A DNA stretch of 64,000 bases from an uncultured Oscillospiraceae bacterium (GCA_949841355.1 CATKZP010000011.1:1-64000); one strand, 5' to 3'; shown: positions 1-8,884, counted from the first letter of the stretch. The notes: a model not told the origin generated them from the letters alone. Translations and numbers: made by a program.

Positions 1-95
1 CTCGGGCAAAACCCGCCTGCCGCTGTGCGGCGGCTGGGCTTTTGCCCTTGCTCTGCTCCAAGCTTCCTCGCTGTCCGCTTCTCCGCGCTTCGGTG
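1..95. repeat. Dispersed intergenic palindromic repeat, copy A
   Basis: The first ~65 bases match a segment at 26542-26605 almost base for base: CTC(G/A)GGCAAAACCCGCC, then a GCGGCGGCTGGGCTTTTGC block, then TCCAAGC. Outer arms GGGCAAAA and TTTTGCCC can pair around a GC-rich centre, so the unit can fold into a hairpin. A further motif at about 69-91 (CTGTCCGCTTCTCCGCGCTTC) recurs with one change near 2414-2436, between the two topoisomerase genes. Nothing here codes convincingly. The copy may extend left of the window. It resembles a non-autonomous (REP- or MITE-like) element. Confidence 0.55.
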
Positions 96-123
96 TGTCA
101 CGCTGCGCCTGTTCGCGGCGCGC

Positions 124-2388
124 TCACAACGGCTCCGCGCCAATCTTCATCTGCTCCTCTCCTCGGTCCTCCTCCTTCAAGAGGGCCCCGGCGGCGGGCA
201 GGGAGCGGGCGCGGTAGCGCGCGGCGTTGACGATGTGGGTGGCGGCCAGGGGGCGTGCCCACTCCAGCTTATGCCTGGCCTTCACCGCCATCACCCCCAC
301 GCCCTGGGTATTCCGGGTGGTCTTAGGGGTGAGGGAGGCGGTGTGGAACACCACGCACCGCCCGTCGCTGGCCCCCACCGCCATCTCCTGGTCCTCGGCC
401 AGCAGGCAGGCGGCCACCAGGGGGAACTTGTCGCAGTAGGCCCCCGTGAGCTTGCGCCGGCGGGTCTGGGTCTGGTAGGCGCTCAGCTCCACCCGGGCGG
501 CCTTGCCGTTGTCGAAGAAGAACAGCAGGTGGGCGGAGTAGTCCCCCGGGGCGCAGGCCCACACGAACCGCTCCTCCGGGTCCATGCCCAGCTTGGTGGG
601 CAGGTAGTCCCCCAGCACGCTGGCCTTGGTGTCGTCGAAGTCGGACAGGCGGGTTTTGTAGCACTGCTGCTTGTCGGTGAACACCAGCAGCTCGTCCCCG
701 TTGGTCCCCTCCCACTGGAGGAAGGGGCCGTCCCCCTCCTTGTACTTCTGCTCGCCGCTCATGCGCAGGGACTGGGGGGTGATCTTTTTGAAGTACCCCT
801 CCCGGGAGACGAACACGTTCACCGGGTAGGCGGGGACCTCGTCCGCGGCGGCGGCCAGTTCCTCCTGGGCCAGCCGGTATTCGTAGACGATTTCGGTGCG
901 CCGGGGGGTGGCGTACTTCTTTTTCACGTTGGCGAGCTCCTGGGTGATGATCCGCTTGATGCGGGCGGGGGAGCCGATGATGTCCTTGAGATCGGCAATC
1001 TCCTCCTCCAGGGAGGCGGTCTCCTCGGTGCGCTTGAGGATGTACTCCTTATTGATGTTGCGCAGGCGGATGTCCGCCACGTATTCCGCCTGAACCTGGT
1101 CGATGCCGAAGCCGATGATGAGGTTGGGCACCACCTCGGCCTCCTCCTCCGTCTCGCGGATGATGCGGATGGCCTTGTCGATGTCCAGCAGAATGCGCTT
1201 GAGGCCCTTGAGAAGGTGGAGCTTTTCCTCCTTCTTTTTGCAGATGAAGTAGGTGCGCCGGCGCACTCCGTCCATCCGCCAGGCGGTCCACTCCTCCAGA
1301 ATTGCCCCCACGCCCATCACCCGGGGCATCCCGGCGACGAGGATGTTGAAGTTACACGAGAAGGTGTCCTGCAAGGGGGTCATCTGGAACAGCCGGGCCA
1401 TGAGCTTTTCCGGGTCGGCGCCCCGCTTCAGGTCGATGGCCAGCTTCATGCCGTTCAGGTCGGTCTCGTCCCGCATGTCGGAGATCTCCCGGATTTTTCC
1501 CGCCTTCACCAGCTCGGCCACCTTGTCCAGAATGGCCTCCACGGTGGTGGAGTAGGGGATCTCGTAGATCTCGATGAGATTATCCTCCTTGACGTAGCGC
1601 CATTTGCCCCGCAGCTTGAGGGACCCCCGGCCGGTGCGGTAGATCTCCGCCAGGGCGGCGCCGTCGTACAGCAGCTGTCCGCCGGTGGAGAAGTCGGGGG
1701 CCTTCAGAATGCCCAGCAGGTCCACGCCCGGGTCCTTGAGGTAGGCGATGGCGGCGTCGCACACCTCCTCCAGGTTAAACCCGCACAGGTTGGAGGCCAT
1801 GCCCACGGCGATGCCCTGGTTGGCGCTCACCAGCACGTTGGGGAAGGTGGTGGGCAGCAGGGTGGGCTCGGTGAGCTTGCCGTCGTAGTTGGGCACGAAG
1901 TCCACCGCGTCCTGGTCGATGTCCCGGAACAGCTCCTGGCAGATGGGGTCGAGGCGCACCTCGGTATACCGGGAGGCGGCCCAGGCCATGTCCCGGGAGT
2001 ACACCTTGCCGAAATTGCCCTTGGAGTCGACGAGCGGGTGGAGCAGCGCCCCATAGCCCCGGCTCAGGCGCACCATGGTGTCGTAGATGGCGGCGTCCCC
2101 GTGGGGGTTCAATTTCATGGTGGCCCCCACCACGTTGGCGGACTTGGTGCGGTTCCCCCCCAGCAGCTTCATCTGGTACATGGTGTAGAGCAGCTTGCGG
2201 TGGGAGGGCTTGAAACCGTCGATCTCCGGGATGGCCCGGGAGACGATGACCGACATGGCGTAGGGCATATAATTGAGCTCCAGCGTCTCGGTGATGGGCT
2301 GCTCCAGCACCTGGGCCCGCAGGCCCATGACGTTGGGGTTGTTCACCTTTTTGGGGCCGTTTTGCTCGGCTTGCTTCTTCTTAGCCAA
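124..2388 (-). CDS. Type IIA DNA topoisomerase, A subunit (GyrA/ParC family)
   Basis: Breakage-reunion subunit of an ATP-dependent type II topoisomerase, 754 residues. The N-terminal domain carries the family signature (YAMSVIVSRAIPEIDGFKPSHRKLLYTM), and the catalytic tyrosine sits in AASRYTEVRL near residue 120. A coiled-coil tower follows, then a beta-pinwheel-like C-terminal half. Length is nearer to ParC than to GyrA. Translation appears to start at a TTG (2386-2388) with an AAGGA ribosome site about nine bases upstream. It lies 52 bp behind the B subunit and is very probably cotranscribed with it from the promoter at 4488-4517. Several family positions differ from housekeeping gyrase, so this looks like a second, Clostridia-type paralogue rather than the main gyrase; that last point is inference. 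Confidence 0.93.
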   Translation of the reverse strand: MAKKKQAEQNGPKKVNNPNVMGLRAQVLEQPITETLELNYMPYAMSVIVSRAIPEIDGFKPSHRKLLYTMYQMKLLGGNRTKSANVVGATMKLNPHGDAAIYDTMVRLSRGYGALLHPLVDSKGNFGKVYSRDMAWAASRYTEVRLDPICQELFRDIDQDAVDFVPNYDGKLTEPTLLPTTFPNVLVSANQGIAVGMASNLCGFNLEEVCDAAIAYLKDPGVDLLGILKAPDFSTGGQLLYDGAALAEIYRTGRGSLKLRGKWRYVKEDNLIEIYEIPYSTTVEAILDKVAELVKAGKIREISDMRDETDLNGMKLAIDLKRGADPEKLMARLFQMTPLQDTFSCNFNILVAGMPRVMGVGAILEEWTAWRMDGVRRRTYFICKKKEEKLHLLKGLKRILLDIDKAIRIIRETEEEAEVVPNLIIGFGIDQVQAEYVADIRLRNINKEYILKRTEETASLEEEIADLKDIIGSPARIKRIITQELANVKKKYATPRRTEIVYEYRLAQEELAAAADEVPAYPVNVFVSREGYFKKITPQSLRMSGEQKYKEGDGPFLQWEGTNGDELLVFTDKQQCYKTRLSDFDDTKASVLGDYLPTKLGMDPEERFVWACAPGDYSAHLLFFFDNGKAARVELSAYQTQTRRRKLTGAYCDKFPLVAACLLAEDQEMAVGASDGRCVVFHTASLTPKTTRNTQGVGVMAVKARHKLEWARPLAATHIVNAARYRARSLPAAGALLKEEDRGEEQMKIGAEPL

Positions 2389-2440
2389 TCAGATCAGTCC
2401 TTATCAATAGCGTTGTGCTGCTGTCCGCGTCTCCGCGCTT

Positions 2441-4429
2441 CTAGGAGATATCCGCCAGCTCCAGGTACTTATACCCGCTGTCCGCGATATGGTCCTTGCG
2501 GGCCTGGAGGTCGTTGCCCAAAAACATCTCGAAGATCTGGGCGGTGCGCTCCACGTCCTCGGGCATTACCTTGATGAGCCGCCGGGTGTCCGGGGACATG
2601 GTGGTCAGCCACATCATGTCCGGCTCGTTCTCGCCCAGGCCCTTGGAGCGCTGCACGTCGAACTTCTTCCCCGCCAGGGAGGCGGCGATCTCGTTGCGCT
2701 CCCGGTCGGAGTAGGCGAACCAGGTCTTTTCCTTATAGGTGATCTCGTACAGGGGGGACTCAGCGATATACACATACCCCTTCTGGATGAGGGTGGGGGT
2801 GAGGCGGTAGAGCATGGCCAGCACCAGGGTGCGGATCTGGAAGCCGTCCTCGTCGCCGTCGGTGCAGATGACGATTTTGTTCCAGCGCAGGCTGTCCAGG
2901 TCGAAGGCGTTCAGGTCCTTCACGTGCTTGTCCTTGACCTCCACCCCGCAGCCCATCACCTTGAGCAGGTCGGTGATGATCTCGCTTTTGAAAATACGGG
3001 CGTAGTCCGCCTTGAGGCAGTTGAGGATTTTGCCCCGGATGGGCATGATGGCCTGGAATTCCGCGTCCCGGGCCAGCTTGACGCTGCCCAGGGCGGAGTC
3101 GCCCTCCACGATGTAGAGCTCCCGGCGCTCCACGTCCCGGGTGCGGCAGTCCACGAACTTCTGGACGCGGTTGGATATGTCCACCGAGCCGGACAGCTTC
3201 TTTTTGATGCCCAGACGGGTTTTTTCCGCCGTCTCCCGGGAGCGCTTGTTCACCAGCACCTGTCCGGCGATTTTTTCCGCGTCCATGGGGTTTTCGATGA
3301 AGTAGACCTCCAGCTGGGCGCGGAGGAACTCCGTCATGGCATCCTGGACGAACTTGTTGGTGATGGACTTTTTGGTCTGGTTCTCATAGCTGGTCTGGGT
3401 GGAGAAATTGCTGCTCACCAGCACCAGGGCGTCCTGGATGTCGTTGAAGGTGATCTTGCTCTCGTTTTTCTGATACTTGCCGTTTTGCTTCAGCCACCCG
3501 TCCACGGCGGACACGAAGGCCAGGCGCATGGCCTTTTCCGGGGAGCCGCCGTGCTCCAGCCAGGAGGAGTTGTGGTAGTGCTCGATGACCTGCACCCGGT
3601 TGGAGAAGCAGAAGGAAACGGACAGCTTCACCTTATACTCCGGCTTATCCGCCCGGTCCCGGCCCCGGCGCTCCCCCTGCCAGAACACGGGGGCGGTGAG
3701 GGAATCCTCCCCCGCCAGCTCGGCCACGTAGTCGGTCAGGCCGTTTTCATAGCGGAAGTCGGTGGTCTCGAACTTCCCCCCCGTCTGATTGCGGAAGCGG
3801 AAGGTCACCCCGGCGTTCACCACCGCCTGGCGCTTCATCATGTCGGTGTAGAACTCCGCGGGTATGTCGATGTCGGTGAACACCTCCAGGTCGGGCTTCC
3901 AGCGGAAGCGGGAGCCGGTCTTTTTCCGGTCGGCGGGGGCCTTGTCCAGCCCTCCCGCGATCTCGCCCTTTTCGAAGTGGAGGGCGTACTTGAAGCCGTC
4001 CCGGTAGATGACCGCGTCGAAATACTCGCTGGCGTACTGGGTGGCGCAGGCGCCCAGGCCGTTGAGGCCCAGGGAGTACTCGTAATTGTCCCCGTCGCCG
4101 TTCTGGTACTTGCCGCCGGCGTACAGCTCGCAGAACACCAGCTCCCAGTTATAGCGGCCCTCGGCCTCGTTCCAGTCCACCGGGCAGCCCCGGCCGAAGT
4201 CCTCCACCTCGATGGACCTGTCCTCGTACCGGGTGACGGTGATGAGATCGCCGTGGCCCTCCCGGGCCTCGTCGATGGCGTTGGACAAAATTTCAAACAC
4301 GGCGTGCTCGCAGCCCTCCAGCCCGTCGGAGCCGAAGATGACGCCGGGGCGCTTGCGTACCCGGTCCGCCCCCTTGAGGGAGGAGATGGAGTCGTTGCCA
4401 TACTGCTGTTTTGGTGTGGACCTTGCCAT
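2441..4429 (-). CDS. Type IIA DNA topoisomerase, B subunit (GyrB/ParE family)
   Basis: ATPase/Toprim subunit, partner of the A subunit just downstream; 662 residues. The GHKL ATPase domain shows EILSNAIDEAREG (Mg-binding Asn), DFGRGCPVD and LGLNGLGA, with a QTK loop (ENQTKKSI). The Toprim domain shows YIVEGDSALG and CTDGDEDGFQIR. Housekeeping GyrB normally reads DNSVDEA, GGLHGVGAS and DADVDGAHIR, so this is a divergent paralogue that still keeps the catalytic residues. Start chosen at ATG 4429 (MARSTPKQQ) because GAGGTG lies five bases upstream; an ATG seven codons earlier lacks a good site. Promoter TTGACG-18-TATACT lies just upstream. Confidence 0.92.
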   Translation of the reverse strand: MARSTPKQQYGNDSISSLKGADRVRKRPGVIFGSDGLEGCEHAVFEILSNAIDEAREGHGDLITVTRYEDRSIEVEDFGRGCPVDWNEAEGRYNWELVFCELYAGGKYQNGDGDNYEYSLGLNGLGACATQYASEYFDAVIYRDGFKYALHFEKGEIAGGLDKAPADRKKTGSRFRWKPDLEVFTDIDIPAEFYTDMMKRQAVVNAGVTFRFRNQTGGKFETTDFRYENGLTDYVAELAGEDSLTAPVFWQGERRGRDRADKPEYKVKLSVSFCFSNRVQVIEHYHNSSWLEHGGSPEKAMRLAFVSAVDGWLKQNGKYQKNESKITFNDIQDALVLVSSNFSTQTSYENQTKKSITNKFVQDAMTEFLRAQLEVYFIENPMDAEKIAGQVLVNKRSRETAEKTRLGIKKKLSGSVDISNRVQKFVDCRTRDVERRELYIVEGDSALGSVKLARDAEFQAIMPIRGKILNCLKADYARIFKSEIITDLLKVMGCGVEVKDKHVKDLNAFDLDSLRWNKIVICTDGDEDGFQIRTLVLAMLYRLTPTLIQKGYVYIAESPLYEITYKEKTWFAYSDRERNEIAASLAGKKFDVQRSKGLGENEPDMMWLTTMSPDTRRLIKVMPEDVERTAQIFEMFLGNDLQARKDHIADSGYKYLELADIS

Positions 4430-4487
4430 AGCTGCACCTCTCATGCTCATTCATGGGCGCGGGGGAAGCCTCCGGCCCTAACAATCC

Positions 4488-4517
4488 AGTATACCGCAAA
4501 AATGCCCATACCGTCAA
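4488..4517 (-). promoter_or_regulatory. Sigma-A promoter of the topoisomerase operon
   Basis: On the minus strand TTGACG (4512-4517) and TATACT (4488-4493) are separated by 18 bp and point at the topoisomerase B gene about 60 bp away. Confidence 0.7.
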
Positions 4518-4608
4518 GGGAGCGGACGAAAAAATGTTCGCCTGACGCGTTTTTTCCCCGCGGCGGCGGCAGCGGGGAGAAAATGAAGGCCCCCGGGCGT
4601 TTGGGGGA

Positions 4609-4637
4609 TTGCCATTTCCCCGCATAAAGTATATAAT
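4609..4637 (+). promoter_or_regulatory. Sigma-A promoter of the Lrp/aminotransferase pair
   Basis: TTGCCA (4609-4614) and TATAAT (4632-4637) with a 17-bp spacer, about 38 bp before the regulator start. Divergent from the topoisomerase promoter. Confidence 0.75.
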
Positions 4638-4674
4638 AATAATTTGAAATTGATCCGTCACAGGAGGGACTACC

Positions 4675-5157
4675 ATGAAAAATCTGCTCCAGCTCTTGGA
4701 GAATGACTCCACCCTGACCCACGCCCAGCTGGCTGCCATGACCGGCATGACCGAGGGCGAGGTGGCTGCGGCGGTGGCACAATACGAGAAGGACCGCATT
4801 ATCCTGGGCTACAAGACCATTGTGGACTGGGACCGCACCCAGCAGGAGTCGGTGACCGCCCTGATCGAGGTGAGCGTCACCCCCCAGCGGGGGGAGGGCT
4901 TTGACCGGGTGGCCCAGCGCATCTACCAGTACGACGAGGTGGAGTCCCTCTACCTCATGTCCGGCGGGGCGTATGATATGACGGTGACCATCTCGGGCCG
5001 CACCCTGAAGGAGGTGGCCCAGTTCGTGGGGGAGAAGCTGGCCCCCATCGACGGCGTGACCGGCACCGCCACCCACTTCATTTTGAAGAAATACAAGGAA
5101 AAGCACCTGATCTTCCCCGTGCAGGAGGTCCAGGAGGAAAGGTTCGTGTTTGAATGA
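4675..5157 (+). CDS. Lrp/AsnC-family transcriptional regulator
   Basis: A 160-residue feast/famine regulator. Residues 1-50 form the winged HTH (LTHAQLAAMTGMTEGEVAAAV); residues about 60-145 form the RAM ligand-binding beta-alpha-beta domain (LIEVSVTPQRGEGFDRVAQRI). Family members sense amino acids and often control the adjacent enzyme gene. Here the stop codon overlaps the start of an aminotransferase by four bases (ATGA), so the two are translationally coupled and probably functionally linked. The ribosome site AGGAGGG precedes ATG by about six bases. The specific amino acid is unknown. Confidence 0.92.
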   Translation: MKNLLQLLENDSTLTHAQLAAMTGMTEGEVAAAVAQYEKDRIILGYKTIVDWDRTQQESVTALIEVSVTPQRGEGFDRVAQRIYQYDEVESLYLMSGGAYDMTVTISGRTLKEVAQFVGEKLAPIDGVTGTATHFILKKYKEKHLIFPVQEVQEERFVFE

Positions 5158-6320
5158 TGGACTACGGCAGAATCATGTGCCGGCGGGTGCAGGACATCCA
5201 GCCCTCCGGCATTCGGAAATACTTCGACCTGCTCCAGGGCATGGAGGGGGGCATCTCCCTGGGCATCGGGGAGCCCGACTTCCCCACCCCCTGGCACATC
5301 CGGGACGCGGGCATTTTCTCCCTGGAGAAGGGCTTCACCAAGTACACCCCCAACGCGGGGCTCAGCGACCTGCGCGCCGCCGTCTCCCGCTACCTCAAGC
5401 GCCGCTTTGACATGGAGTACGCCCCCGTGGGCCAGATCCTGGTGACGGTGGGGGGCAGCGAAGGGCTGGACCTCACCTTCCGCGCCCTGCTGGAGCCGGG
5501 GGACGAGGTGATTATCCCCACCCCGTCCTTTGTGTGCTACGCCCCGCTGGTGTCCATGGCCCACGCCGTCCCCGTGCTGGTGGAGACCCGCGCGGAGCAC
5601 GAGTTCCGCCTCACCCCCGACGAGCTGCGCGCCGCCATCACCCCCAGGACCAAGGCGCTGGTGCTGCCCTTCCCCTGCAATCCCACCGGCGGCGTCATGG
5701 GCCGGGAGGATCTGGAGGCCCTAGCGGACGTCCTCCGGGGCACCGATATCATGGTGGTGTCCGACGAGATCTACGCCGAGCTCACCTACGGCTCCCGGCA
5801 CGTGTCCATGGCCAACCTGCCCGACATGGTGGAGCGCACCGTGGTGGTGAACGGCTTTTCCAAGGCGTACTCCATGACGGGGTGGCGGCTGGGCTACGTG
5901 TGCGGCCCCAAGCCCATCATCGCCGCCATGACCAAGCTCCACCAGTACGGCATCATGTCCGCCCCCACCACCAGCCAGTACGCCGCCATCGAGGCCCTGG
6001 ACCACGGCGACGGGGACATCGAGGCCATGCGGGAGGAGTACGACGGCCGCCGCCGCTTCCTGGTGGACGGCTTCCGCCGGCTGGGCCTGTCCTGCTTTGA
6101 GCCCCGGGGGGCGTTCTACACCTTCCCCTGCATCCAGTCCACGGGGCTGACCAGCGAGCAGTTCTGCGACCGCTTCCTCAAGGCGGAGAAGGTGGCGGTG
6201 ATCCCCGGCTCCGCCTTCGGCCCCGGCGGGGAGGGCTATGTCCGGGCCACCTACGCCGCCTCCATGCACGACCTGGGCGAGGCGCTGGACCGGCTGGAGC
6301 GGTTCCTGGGCGCCCTGTGA
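5154..6320 (+). CDS. PLP-dependent aminotransferase, class I/II (fold type I)
   Basis: A 388-residue AspC/PatA-like aminotransferase that moves an amino group between an amino acid and a 2-oxo acid using pyridoxal phosphate. Visible motifs: GIGEPDFPTP near residue 38, FPCNPTGG around residue 180, VSDEIYAELTY around residue 200, and the PLP lysine in NGFSKAYSMTGWRLGY near residue 236. The arginine of YVRATYA near the C-terminus fits the carboxylate clamp. The start overlaps the Lrp stop. Substrate is uncertain; aspartate, aromatic amino acids and N-acetyl-diaminopimelate are all possible in this family. Confidence 0.9.
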   Translation: MMDYGRIMCRRVQDIQPSGIRKYFDLLQGMEGGISLGIGEPDFPTPWHIRDAGIFSLEKGFTKYTPNAGLSDLRAAVSRYLKRRFDMEYAPVGQILVTVGGSEGLDLTFRALLEPGDEVIIPTPSFVCYAPLVSMAHAVPVLVETRAEHEFRLTPDELRAAITPRTKALVLPFPCNPTGGVMGREDLEALADVLRGTDIMVVSDEIYAELTYGSRHVSMANLPDMVERTVVVNGFSKAYSMTGWRLGYVCGPKPIIAAMTKLHQYGIMSAPTTSQYAAIEALDHGDGDIEAMREEYDGRRRFLVDGFRRLGLSCFEPRGAFYTFPCIQSTGLTSEQFCDRFLKAEKVAVIPGSAFGPGGEGYVRATYAASMHDLGEALDRLERFLGAL

Positions 6321-6325
6321 CCGAA

Positions 6326-6341
6326 TGTTTCACGTGAAACA
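6326..6341. other. parS: parS centromere site (ParB-binding), perfect
   Basis: The 16-bp palindrome TGTTTCACGTGAAACA lies between the aminotransferase and thrH. It is identical to the consensus ParB/Spo0J site described in Bacillus subtilis and most Firmicutes. Two more sites occur at 35302 and 47957. Confidence 0.93.
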
Positions 6342-6369
6342 TAAGTTTTAGACTGAGAGGAGCGTTTGC

Positions 6370-6969
6370 ATGAACATCGTCTGTTTGGATATGGAGGGGG
6401 TTCTGGTCCCCGAGATCTGGATCGCCTTCGCCCAGGCCAGCGGCATCCCGGAGCTGTGCCGCACCACCCGGGACGAGCCGGATTACGACAAGCTGATGAC
6501 CTGGCGGCTGGGGGTGCTGCGGGAGCACGGCCTGGGCCTGGCCGAAATTCAGGCCGTCATCGCCAAAATCGACCCCCTCCCCGGGGCCAAGGAGTTCCTG
6601 GACGAACTGCGCCAGCTCACCCAGGTGGTGATTTTGAGCGACACCTTCGAGCAGTTCGCCAAGCCCCTGATGGCCAAGCTGGGCTGGCCCGCCCTGTTCT
6701 GCAACACCCTGGAAGTCGCCCCGGACGGCGCCATCACCGGCTACCAGATGCGCTGCCCCAAGTCCAAGCTCACCACCGTGAAGGCCCTCCAGTCCTGCGG
6801 GTTTGAGACCATCGCCGCCGGGGACAGCTTCAACGACCTGGCTATGATCCAGGCGGGCAAGGCGGGCTTCCTGTTCAAGTCCACCGACCAGATCAAGGCC
6901 GACTATCCGGACATTCCCGCCTTTGAGGAGTTCCCCGATCTGCTGGACGCCATCAAGGGGGTGCTGTAG
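6370..6969 (+). CDS. thrH: ThrH-type HAD phosphatase (phosphoserine phosphatase / homoserine phosphotransferase)
   Basis: A 199-residue HAD-superfamily enzyme closely resembling Pseudomonas ThrH, which dephosphorylates phosphoserine and can pass the phosphate to homoserine. Motif I is CLDMEGVLVPEIW (catalytic Asp pair replaced by D-M-E, as in ThrH). Motif II is VVILSDTF. Motif III is the lysine in CPKSKLTTVKAL. Motif IV is AAGDSFNDLAM. Length and order match the family. It probably supplies the last step of serine synthesis. Preceded by a TGAGAGGAGCG ribosome site; the next gene begins directly after its stop. Confidence 0.88.
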   Translation: MNIVCLDMEGVLVPEIWIAFAQASGIPELCRTTRDEPDYDKLMTWRLGVLREHGLGLAEIQAVIAKIDPLPGAKEFLDELRQLTQVVILSDTFEQFAKPLMAKLGWPALFCNTLEVAPDGAITGYQMRCPKSKLTTVKALQSCGFETIAAGDSFNDLAMIQAGKAGFLFKSTDQIKADYPDIPAFEEFPDLLDAIKGVL

Positions 6970-7167
6970 ATGCTGGGCCGGGTGAAGGATTCCCTGCGGT
7001 TCGCCCTGCTTTGCAGCGTCGGGGCCGTCCTGGGATGCCTCATCATGAGGGTTTATCAGGGGCCGGCGGAGTATGTCCGGTTCCTCCTGATCCAGTTCCC
7101 CATCGCGTTCGTGTTCCACATCCTGCTGTCCCTGCTCTCGGAGCGGCTCAAACGCAAAAAACAATAA
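6970..7167 (+). CDS. Small two-helix membrane protein, unknown function
   Basis: A 65-residue protein with two hydrophobic segments (about residues 9-27 and 36-55) and a basic tail RLKRKKQ. Its ATG abuts the thrH stop (6967-6969), which suggests translational coupling, but it has no strong ribosome site of its own. I recognise no family. Confidence 0.55.
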   Translation: MLGRVKDSLRFALLCSVGAVLGCLIMRVYQGPAEYVRFLLIQFPIAFVFHILLSLLSERLKRKKQ

Positions 7168-7199
7168 CGCATATCTTCCATTGAAAAGAGGTTTTCGCC

Positions 7200-8486
7200 G
7201 TGAAAGCTGATTTCTCCGCCCTCCCCTTCAAGCCCGCCGACATCCTCCTGCCCCAGGACTGTGATTACGACAAGTGGGCCGTGGTGGCCTGCGACCAGTA
7301 CACCTCCCAGCCCGAATACTGGCAGCGGGTGGAGGAGCGGGTGGGCCGCGCCCCCTCCGCCCTGCGCCTCATCCTGCCCGAGAGCAGCCTGGACGGCCCC
7401 CAGGTGGAGATGGACATTATGGACATCAACGCCACCATGTCCCGCTATGTCCGGGAGGGCCGGTTCAAGACCCTGCCCGGGGCCATGATCTACGTGGAGC
7501 GCACCCTGCACAGCGGCAGGCTCCGCCGGGGCCTGGTGGGCATGGCGGACCTCAAGGACTACGATTACGAGCCGGGATCGGACGCCCTCATCCGGGCCAC
7601 CGAGGGGGTGGTCATGTCCCGCATCCCGCCCCGCATCGCCGTGCGCAAAAACGCCCCCATCGAGCTGCCCCACGCTATGCTGCTCACCGACGACCCCCAG
7701 CGCACCGTCATCGAGCCCCTGTCCGCCCAGACAGAGGAGATGGAGCTGCTCTACGACTTCGACCTGATGGAGCAGGGGGGGCACGTGAAGGGCTGGCTGC
7801 TGGGCGAAAGGCAGCTGGAGCAGGTGGCCGCGGCCCTGTCCGCCCTGGCCGACCCGGCGGCCTTCAACGCCCGGTACGGCGTGCAGGATCAGCCCGTCAT
7901 GCTCTTCGCCATGGGGGACGGGAACCACTCCCTGGCCACCGCCAAGGAGTGCTATGAGCGGCAGAAGCGCCTCGTGCCGCCGGAGAAGTGGGATGTAATC
8001 CCCGCCCGGTTCGCCCTGTGCGAGCTGGTGAACCTTCACGACGAGAGCCTGGAGTTCGAGCCCATCCACCGGGTGGTGTTCCACACCGACCCCCAGGCCC
8101 TGCTGGACGCCCTGGTGCGCGCCTATCCCGGCGCCCGCCGGGGACGGACCGCCGGGGACGGCTTGCCTCTGCGCTGCCTGTGCGCCGGGGAGGAGGGCGT
8201 GGTCACAGTGCCCGCCGGCGCCGCGCGCCTGCCGGTGGGGGCCCTTCAGAGCTTTTTGGACGACTACCTCATGGACCACCCCGGCCGGGTGGACTACATC
8301 CACGGGGAGGACGTGGCCCGGGAGTTCGCCGCCCGGCCCGGCAATATCGCCTTCCTGCTGCCCCCCATGGACAAGGAGGAGCTGTTCCCCTCGGTCATCC
8401 ACGACGGGGTACTCCCCCGCAAGACCTTCTCCATGGGGGAGGCCCACGACAAGCGCTTTTACCTGGAGGCGCGGAAGATCCGATAA
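7200..8486 (+). CDS. DUF1015 family protein
   Basis: A 428-residue cytoplasmic protein of the DUF1015 family. The diagnostic motif GDGNHSLATAKECYE is near residue 240, and the N-terminal block KPADILLPQDCDYDKWAVVACDQYTSQ is typical. Starts at GTG 7200 with an AAAGAGG site upstream. The biochemical role is not established. Members often sit beside serine-biosynthesis genes, which agrees with the thrH gene two positions upstream. An intrinsic terminator follows immediately. Confidence 0.88.
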   Translation: MKADFSALPFKPADILLPQDCDYDKWAVVACDQYTSQPEYWQRVEERVGRAPSALRLILPESSLDGPQVEMDIMDINATMSRYVREGRFKTLPGAMIYVERTLHSGRLRRGLVGMADLKDYDYEPGSDALIRATEGVVMSRIPPRIAVRKNAPIELPHAMLLTDDPQRTVIEPLSAQTEEMELLYDFDLMEQGGHVKGWLLGERQLEQVAAALSALADPAAFNARYGVQDQPVMLFAMGDGNHSLATAKECYERQKRLVPPEKWDVIPARFALCELVNLHDESLEFEPIHRVVFHTDPQALLDALVRAYPGARRGRTAGDGLPLRCLCAGEEGVVTVPAGAARLPVGALQSFLDDYLMDHPGRVDYIHGEDVAREFAARPGNIAFLLPPMDKEELFPSVIHDGVLPRKTFSMGEAHDKRFYLEARKIR

Positions 8487-8491
8487 AAAGA

Positions 8492-8522
8492 GGCCGCCCG
8501 GCCATTGGCCGGGCGGCCTTCT
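8492..8522. terminator. Intrinsic terminator between convergent genes
   Basis: A perfect 12-bp GC-rich stem (8492-8503 with 8507-8518) around the loop ATT. The T-rich side is short on the plus strand, and an AAAAAG run upstream gives a U tract on the minus strand, so it can serve both convergent units. Confidence 0.8.
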
Positions 8523-8529
8523 CATGCGC

Positions 8530-8727
8530 TTACAGCGCGCCGTCGTCGAAGTCAGCGAACTCGTCGGGCTCAAAGCAGCGGTCGGCCCGCTTCTCCTCCA
8601 CCCGGTCGATCACGGTGTCGATCAGGTCCATGATCTGGTCCCAGAACGCGGCCACGGCGCACACCACGGCGGCTACCGCCATTGCCAATGCCACGACCTT
8701 CAAAATCAACCCCAGAGTTTTTTTCAT
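8530..8727 (-). CDS. Small membrane protein (65 aa), paralogue of the upstream 36-aa protein
   Basis: One N-terminal transmembrane helix (residues 5-28, LGLILKVVALAMAVAAVVCAV) followed by an acidic tail (EPDEFADFDDG). AAGGAGG lies seven bases before ATG. It starts 16 bp after the stop of the 36-residue gene at 8744-8854, and both share the pattern (L/F)ILK..A.A.A.A.V.CAV.A, so they look like a tandem duplication. Function unknown. The acidic tail would lie on one side of the membrane. Confidence 0.65.
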   Translation of the reverse strand: MKKTLGLILKVVALAMAVAAVVCAVAAFWDQIMDLIDTVIDRVEEKRADRCFEPDEFADFDDGAL

Positions 8728-8743
8728 TTCCGTAACCTCCTTG

Positions 8744-8854
8744 TCAGTCAGCGTCCTCGAGGGACGCGCACAGATGGGCGACCACCGCGCAGGTCACCGA
8801 GGCAGCCGCCAGGGCCACCGCCGTGGTCTTGAGTATAAAGCTGGCAATTTTCAT
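8744..8854 (-). CDS. Micro-protein (36 aa), single transmembrane helix
   Basis: ATG at 8852-8854 with an excellent AGGAGGG site six bases upstream and a stop at 8744. The protein is almost only a transmembrane helix: MKIASFILKTTAVALAAAS then VTCAVVAHLC and an acidic end. It resembles residues 1-35 of the next protein downstream. A TTGTAA-17-TAAACT promoter precedes it. Too short for routine gene calling, but ribosome site, promoter and paralogy all support it. Confidence 0.62.
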   Translation of the reverse strand: MKIASFILKTTAVALAAASVTCAVVAHLCASLEDAD

Positions 8855-8884
8855 AGAGCTGTCCCTCCTGATATGGATGGCATT

